Shown here one piece after another: positions 58,737 to 64,000 of a stretch of DNA of 64,000 bases. Under the pieces are notes generated by a model, which was given only the letters and a program-made list of their open reading frames with translations, had not been told where the DNA came from and did not search any database. Made by a program: the position numbers and the translations under genes. Every line of letters begins with the position of its first letter. The stretch's first letter is position 1. Origin of the DNA: Epiperipatus broadwayi (taxonomy: Eukaryota; Onychophora; Udeonychophora; Euonychophora; Peripatidae); NCBI GenBank assembly GCA_028023455.1, contig JAQFVV010000186.1:558001-622000 (forward strand), read 5' to 3'.

Positions 58737-59829
58737 GTAACTATTTATTATTATTATTTTGCATGAAACTAATTGTTTGTTTTTTTTTGCTAAAAAAACA
58801 TACACCCATAAATATTATAGAACAAAGTTTTTGGACTTAAAAGATGTCTTTAAAGCAGAGTATAGGGAAAACCATGTAGAAATCTGTTTAAATTGATGCA
58901 CATTTATGTTACAAAACATATATATATATATAATTGACTCTTTTTTCAGATGTGGGGATTAAAAACGATTGAAGGCATTTAGTATGCATTTTTATATGTA
59001 GGTATGCGGGTATCTATATGTTTTTCATTACATAAATATATGTTTATACAGTTTATTCATGTGTATAAGGTTTAAAATCTAATATATCTTAGTTTTTTGT
59101 CATGTATCTAAGGATTACTGTGGGTAATGAAAGTTAAATAAATGGGTTTATCTTATATAAATTTTAACTGTTGAAATCCAATCTGCTGTATGGTTCTGAT
59201 TGAATCACATTTTTTTGTTTAGAAAAGAGACTTTTTCATACATCATTTAATTGCCACATTGTTTATTTTTATAACAGTGTTTTTACATATTAAAGATGTA
59301 TGAAATTCAACTATTTACAAATAGAACATTCAACTTTTTCTTGCAGATACAATCCCTTAGAGTACTTGTACACATTTCTTAATAAAATGTACTTTTTGTT
59401 AAAATACTGAATTTGGTTTTTAGGGACTCAATGAAAATAATTAGCTTTAATCAGAGTCATAATTATACTGAATTTGAATGATGGCTCAGAGGATTTCAAG
59501 AATTATTATTATTTTTTGTTTTTTAAATGTAGAAGCTGTATTTTGTAAAGTTTATAAAAAGTAGAATATAAAACCACAATATTTATAGTAAATTGTGATT
59601 TTAATAGTCATAAGAAAAGCTGTATGTTATGAATTCTTTCTTCAAGAAACATGTTAAAATGAAATAAACATGGAAGCATACAAATAACGATACAGCAGAA
59701 TTGGATTATATTTTGATGAATAAGAAATATATATTTTAAGGTTGTCAATATTGTAATAGTTTTAATAAATTCAACACGGGAAGTGATCATTAATTAGTAA
59801 GATTGTTAATGCAAAACTAGAGAGAACAA
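58737..59829. other. AT-rich start of the next SLC6 intron
   Basis: The donor GTAACT at 58737 is canonical. No TM3 exon or mobile element is recognised in this stretch. Confidence 0.45.
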
Positions 59830-61810
59830 AAATTATTAAGAAACAGTTGATATTTCTAGCCTTCAATTTAAATTAGAACTTGCAAATCATTTTAAAATAT
59901 AAACAGATTTTGATGAAGTTTCAGATTTGAATGAAATCAATAGGAAGGTAACTGATAGATTATTAAGATATGCAACAAAAATAATTGTTAGAAAAAAGTG
60001 GCAAATTGCCAATAATATTTGTGCTGAGATAAGACAATTTATGAAGAAATGAAGAAACATGAAAATATATAAAAGTGATATACTAAGAAGTATTGAATAT
60101 CTAAAATTTTATAAAATGGCACGAAAAAGAGTTAATGATGATATAAAAAATATAATTGGGTATTAGCAAGGAAAATTATAGAAGAGAATACAAGTATCAA
60201 AAGTGTAAAACAACATCTTAGTATTGGTAGAAAAAATTTCTGCTTTAAGAAAAGATGGAACTATTACTAAAAAGAAATATGATATCATGAAATGTGTAGA
60301 AGAATTCTATAAAGAATTATATAGCAATAAAGAACAAGAAAAAGTATCCTATACAATTATTATGTCTTCTGAATTAGCCAGGATTTTAAATCAAGTGAGA
60401 CATGTAGGTAATGGTGGGATCCTAATATCTTAAAGGAAGCAGGTGAACAAATAAAAAAAATATGTTGGCAAAGCTATATATAAAATGTCTAAATGATAAA
60501 GATGTTTCTGATGGTTGGAAGCAAGCAATAGTAATTTTGATATTTAAAAAAAAAAAAGATATTAGAAATTACAGCCTTATTAATCCTGTGACACTTTTAT
60601 ACAAAATTTATACCATGATAATTACAATTGATCTATAACAAATAATTAGTTTTAATCAACTGTTGTTAGCCAAGAGGTCAGCATAGCCACCTTGCAAGCA
60701 AGCAGTTGGTTGCAGACGGTTGTTGCGGGTTCGCCTCCTGGCCGATCCTATGACATGGGGGGGGGGAGGAACAAACTGGATTTAAAAGTAAGTTTAGCCC
60801 AATTGGATCATATCCAAGCATTGAGAAGTTATAGGAAGAACCAAGAAGTATAAGTTTGGTTATATAAGTATTTCTTTGGAGATTAAAGCATTGGGTCATC
60901 AAGGATATTATCATCTTCTGAAGAATATTTATAAAAATGTAGCAGCAACAATTAGATTACATAATTTATACAAAAAGATTAACATTGAGAAGGGTGTACA
61001 ACAGGCTGACTCCACAACTTTCTGCAACAGTTTTGCAAGAAATATTTTGTGGATTAAAATGGGAATCTAATAGCATAAAAATAAATGGAGAATATTTAAG
61101 TCATCAAGATTTTGCAGATGATGTAATTGTTGTTGCAAATAATTCTTTAGAGTTGCAGGAATTATCAGAGGAAAGTAGGACTAAAGATAAATGTTAAAAA
61201 GACTAAAATAATGTTCAATGGATTTTATCAGCAGAAGAAAATAAAGATTGATGATGATGAATTAGAAATTGGAAAATACAAATACCTAAGTCAGATTATC
61301 AATACAGATGGAAACATAATGGATGAAATTAATCTTAAAATTAAACTTGAATGGAATGCTTTTGGTAGACATAACAATATTAAAGGAAATATGCTTATGT
61401 GTTTGAAAAGTAAAGTTTTATATCAATTCTTTCTTATGGATCTGATATTTGGTCACTTAATAGAAGAACAATGCAGAGGCTTCAGACCACTCAATGAAAT
61501 ATGAAGAGATGCATGTTAAGAATAATAAAAAAGGATCAGAAATGTTAATGTCATTGAAAGAATTAAGGGACTAAAATGTAACTATTGCTAGAAGAGATGA
61601 CAGTAACTGGTCAGTTGAAATCGGAAACTAGATTCCAAGAGATTGTAAAGGATCATGGATAATGAAATAAGGAAGTGTGTTGATATGATGTGGAGGAGTG
61701 AGGCTAGAGATCAGAGAAACTGGATTAAACTTGAAATGATCTTCATCCTGCAGTGGTCCATAATGGTTGAAGGTGATAATGATGGTACTAAATCTGATAA
61801 ATGTAGATTA
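59830..61810 (+). mobile_element. Decayed RTE-like LINE with nested SINE
   Basis: The order of an RTE ORF2 can be followed through frame shifts. A linker region is at 59910-60420 (NRKVTDRLLRYATKIIVRKK; CVEEFYKELYSNKE). RT palm pieces are at about 60500-60620 (SDGWKQAIVILIFKK). EQTGFKSKFSP and DHIQALRSYRKNQEV are at about 60770-60850. GEYLSHQDFADDVIVVANNS, with the catalytic FADD, is at 61090-61150. KTKIMFNG and KYKYLSQIINTDGNIMDEI follow at 61200-61330. Near 61740 IFILQWS matches the usual RTE C-terminus. The 5' end is truncated, and stops are frequent. Confidence 0.78.
60655..60765 (+). mobile_element. tRNA-derived SINE, second copy, inside the RTE
   Basis: The copy reads GTTAGCCAAGAGGT...GCAAGCAAGCAGTTGGTTGC...GGGTTCGCCTCC...CTATGACAT and ends in a G-run. 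It is the same unit as at 32438. It sits between RT-coding pieces of the RTE. Short matching flanks (caactg / caaactg) suggest, but do not prove, the target duplication. Confidence 0.75.
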
Positions 61811-62999
61811 TTTTGAAAAGAGATGATTTGGTATTTTGAGAGCATTCTGAAATGTTCAATAAAAATCAAAAAGAAATTAATATACAGTGTGGGGGGGGGG
61901 TCAATTGCAGTCAGCAAATGAAGCTATAAAATAGACATGGTCTTTGTTTAATGGTTGGAGGGGGGGGGCTAAAATATTTGCAAGGCTACAATATATGAGT
62001 GAAAATAAATTAATAAAAACAGCATTTAATTAGATACCATTGAGAGTAAAACAAGCACGTTGCTCTAGCTCTAGAAAGGCTCTACAATTGGAACGTTGAT
62101 AGAGTATGTATATGTATTTGTGTAAAAATTCAGATAAATGTATAAAAAGTATATCATAGGAATATTATTATAAATAATGGAAAAAGGGAATAGATGTTAG
62201 AGAAGAATTAGATTTATGGAAAATGAATAAAAATGTAGAGTTATGTAAAAAAAAGAATAAAATATGGAAGGAAACTCAATAAACTTAAAGAAAGCTTATT
62301 CCTAGTTTGTGCAAGGTCAGGAAGTGAGGGCGGCTTAGAATGGATGCAAAAGTGCAATAGAAACTTGGACTGAAGTTATGATTAGAGAGTTTTAAACATT
62401 TAGTTTTGGAATCTGACATGTTGGCAGAGGATTAGGATAGAGTGCAGAGAGTGTAGAAACATGAATGTAAAGGGAATCAAAAAAGTAAAACATCTTTTGT
62501 TCAGCTATTTACAAGAATAATGAAATGAGAATGAAATATTAAGATTAATGAAACACTTTTTATTAAAATGAGTTTGAAGAAGAAAAAAATAACCCAGTGT
62601 TAATTTATCTAATAATAGAGATAATAAATAAGTAGATGATATATCATAGTTTCTGAGTTAGAAAGTGTTTATCTTGGCTGGACTTTTTCACTGCAAATGA
62701 TTTCTAAGGAAAGTTTATTTATAATTTAAATGATTGATAGAATTTGTAGTTGTTCTTATTGAAAAATGACAAGTAAATATTAAAAAAATATTAGAAAAAC
62801 ATTCAGTATAAGCTAATTAAATATTGGCTTAGAATTACATAGTAACTTGGAAAATTACATTTTAGTATAAATTTAGCCCATCCCTTTCCTATTCATTTAT
62901 ATGGATATGTAATAATCCAATTATAATATGAGGGATTAGATTGATGCAATGTTTATATGAGTATGACTTCAGTATCAAATCCAATAAGAGTTTAAGCTT
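61811..62999. other. AT-rich non-coding with G-runs
   Basis: There are poly-G runs near 61892 and 61963. The + strand is purine-rich between 62.2 and 62.6 kb. I see no gene or named repeat. Confidence 0.4.
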
Positions 63000-63285
63000 T
63001 CCATTGGCGTTTTTCAATGAAATAGACAATTGAATAGTTGGGAGAGCGAGAAGCTTGAAGCATGTCCATTAAAGTTTGAGGAGTTTCCATCTTAATGTAA
63101 GCTGTGCAGTGATTGTGTATATGTAAGGGAGAAGATTATGATCTAACCCAGCTAATGAGTGCTGGTTCTGCACTAAATATGTAAATTGGGGTTCATGTGT
63201 GCAGTCATGTATATAGGTTGTTTGATATGGAGTGGAGGATGAATAGATTGAAAAATCCTGAGTTCAAATCTCTCTAATTACATTA
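63000..63285 (+). mobile_element. Ribozyme-bearing SINE-like element, copy 3 (left part lost)
   Basis: The body (gaatagttgg, gtccattaaagtttgagga), the ribozyme region and the tRNA-like part are in the same order as copies 1 and 2. The inverted left arm is missing. The tRNA-like part is the clearest here: ggttgtttgatatggagtgg (A-box side, 63217-63236) and GAGTTCAAATCTC (63260-63272), the latter a T-arm-like hairpin and B box. Confidence 0.7.
63138..63196 (+). ncRNA. Degenerate hammerhead motif, SINE-like family
   Basis: Stem II GTGC/GCAC is a perfect 4-bp helix around the loop TGGTTCT, but the core boxes read CTAATGA (63152-63158) and TAAA. Proximal stem I ACCCAG/TTGGGG and distal ATGATC/GTTCAT (5 of 6) remain. 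It is probably inactive. Confidence 0.6.
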
Positions 63286-63869
63286 ATAATTTATTCTAAT
63301 CAAACAATATTTATATTACAGAAATTAAATAACATTATTAAAATATGCCTATTTTAAAATTAGCTTAAAAATTATCTTAATTTAATAGTTCAATGAATAA
63401 CCATTATTATGATATATATATACAATTATATATATTGTTGGCTATTAAAATTTGAGTTTTTTGTACAATTTAATACATAAAAATAAAATTGGTTATGAAT
63501 TATTCCAAATTATAAACAATAAATACATAAAAATAAATAGAAGATTTGAACGAATATATTGTTAAGATGTATGTGCTATATTTGGATAAACAATTCTATT
63601 AAATATATTAAAAGATAAAACTAACAAACGTTAGTTCAAATGCAGTTAAAGTTTATTTCTGCCTTTTATTATAGATATAATTCTATGATGTTAATTCGAA
63701 TATTTTAGAGATATGCATATAACATTTTTGATGGGGAGATGTATTTAGAATTATTTAATATTTATAGTAAATCCACATAATAATAATTTTTTCATTCAAT
63801 ATTCAACATTTACTAAAATATTTGTTTCCAATTCTTGCATTAATATTGAGTCAATATTCCTGTATTTAA

Positions 63870-64000
63870 AACAGGGAAAACTCACTATATGTATTGCCAC
63901 ACACAGCAAGCTAGAGTAATCAATGGAATTCCAATCTAGTGCCTACTCATCCAATATCCCAGACTAGTTTCTCTCTAGTGGCCTTCGTCAGTAGGCACTA
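63870..64000. mobile_element. Hammerhead-type foldback element, cut by window end
   Basis: The sequence from about 63871 (aaactcactatatgtattgccac) is the left arm of the 455-nt-unit family. It is followed by the ribozyme core on the minus strand. At 63991 it switches to taggcacta, the start of an inverted right arm that continues beyond the window. Confidence 0.7.
63954..63998 (-). ncRNA. Hammerhead core with altered stem I
   Basis: On the minus strand: CTGACGA (63991-63985), AGGCCACTAGAGA, GAAAC, TA, GTC, TGGGATA. The strand before CTGACGA is GTGCCTA, which comes from the inverted arm instead of AGCTCCTCA. It still offers about four pairs with TGGGATA. Confidence 0.55.

Overview
The window is AT-rich animal DNA (roughly 70% A+T by eye). 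It holds two protein-coding exons in about 64 kb, canonical GT-AG introns and dense, nested transposable elements. Nothing in it looks bacterial. The host gene is an SLC6 (Na+/Cl- dependent) transporter on the + strand. One exon (27388-27580) carries the N-terminal tail and transmembrane helix 1. The next (58602-58736) carries helix 2. They are separated by a 31 kb, phase-1 intron. The organism cannot be named from this sequence; an invertebrate with long introns (lophotrochozoan, chelicerate or similar) fits.

Layout. 1-5.7 kb: AT-rich sequence, a small palindromic MITE and a ribozyme-bearing foldback element (4673-5130). 5.8-8.3 kb: a decayed hAT/ZBED-type transposon with an approximate 8-bp target duplication. 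8.9-9.7 kb: the 3' end of an L1/Tx1-like LINE. 9.99-13.78 kb: a solo-LTR-like element with a 4-bp target duplication and an internal 1,597-bp tandem duplication. 14.0-14.5 kb: a TATA/initiator-like promoter and leader ending in a splice donor. 18-25 kb: L1/Tx1-like LINE fragments on the minus strand, an RTE scrap and a palindrome. 27.4 kb: SLC6 exon. 28.6 kb: a small ribozyme-type element with a 14-bp target duplication. 32.4-39 kb: a tRNA-derived SINE and a long CR1/L2-like LINE whose ORF1 has PHD-like and SGNH-esterase parts. That LINE is split by a younger L1/Tx1-like LINE and by a hAT MITE. 40.8-44.6 kb and 47.3-48.3 kb: a cluster of large inverted-repeat elements. 47-50.6 kb: two more CR1-like 3' fragments. 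53.6 kb: a complex palindrome. 55.2 kb and 63.0 kb: further copies of the 4.7 kb ribozyme family. 58.6 kb: SLC6 exon. 59.8-61.8 kb: a decayed RTE LINE with a SINE inside it. 63.9 kb: another ribozyme-type element cut by the window end.

The most interesting signal is a set of hammerhead-ribozyme motifs inside foldback elements. Four sequence families carry, at the same relative place, CUGANGA, a small stem II, GAAA (or a close variant), a 2-4 bp stem III, an NUH triplet, and a strand that pairs back to the bases just before CUGANGA. Pairs change in a compensatory way between families and between copies. In two families the motif spans the boundary of head-to-tail units (about 455 and 421 bp), so a multimer transcript could be cut into unit-length RNAs, as in retrozymes and the terminal repeats of Penelope-like elements. 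Here the units are arranged as long inverted repeats flanked by 12-14 bp target duplications. In two unrelated families the inversion point lies within a few bases of the predicted cleavage site. This suggests that self-cleaved RNA ends help to create the palindromes. That mechanism is inference; the motifs, pairings and duplications are read directly from the sequence.
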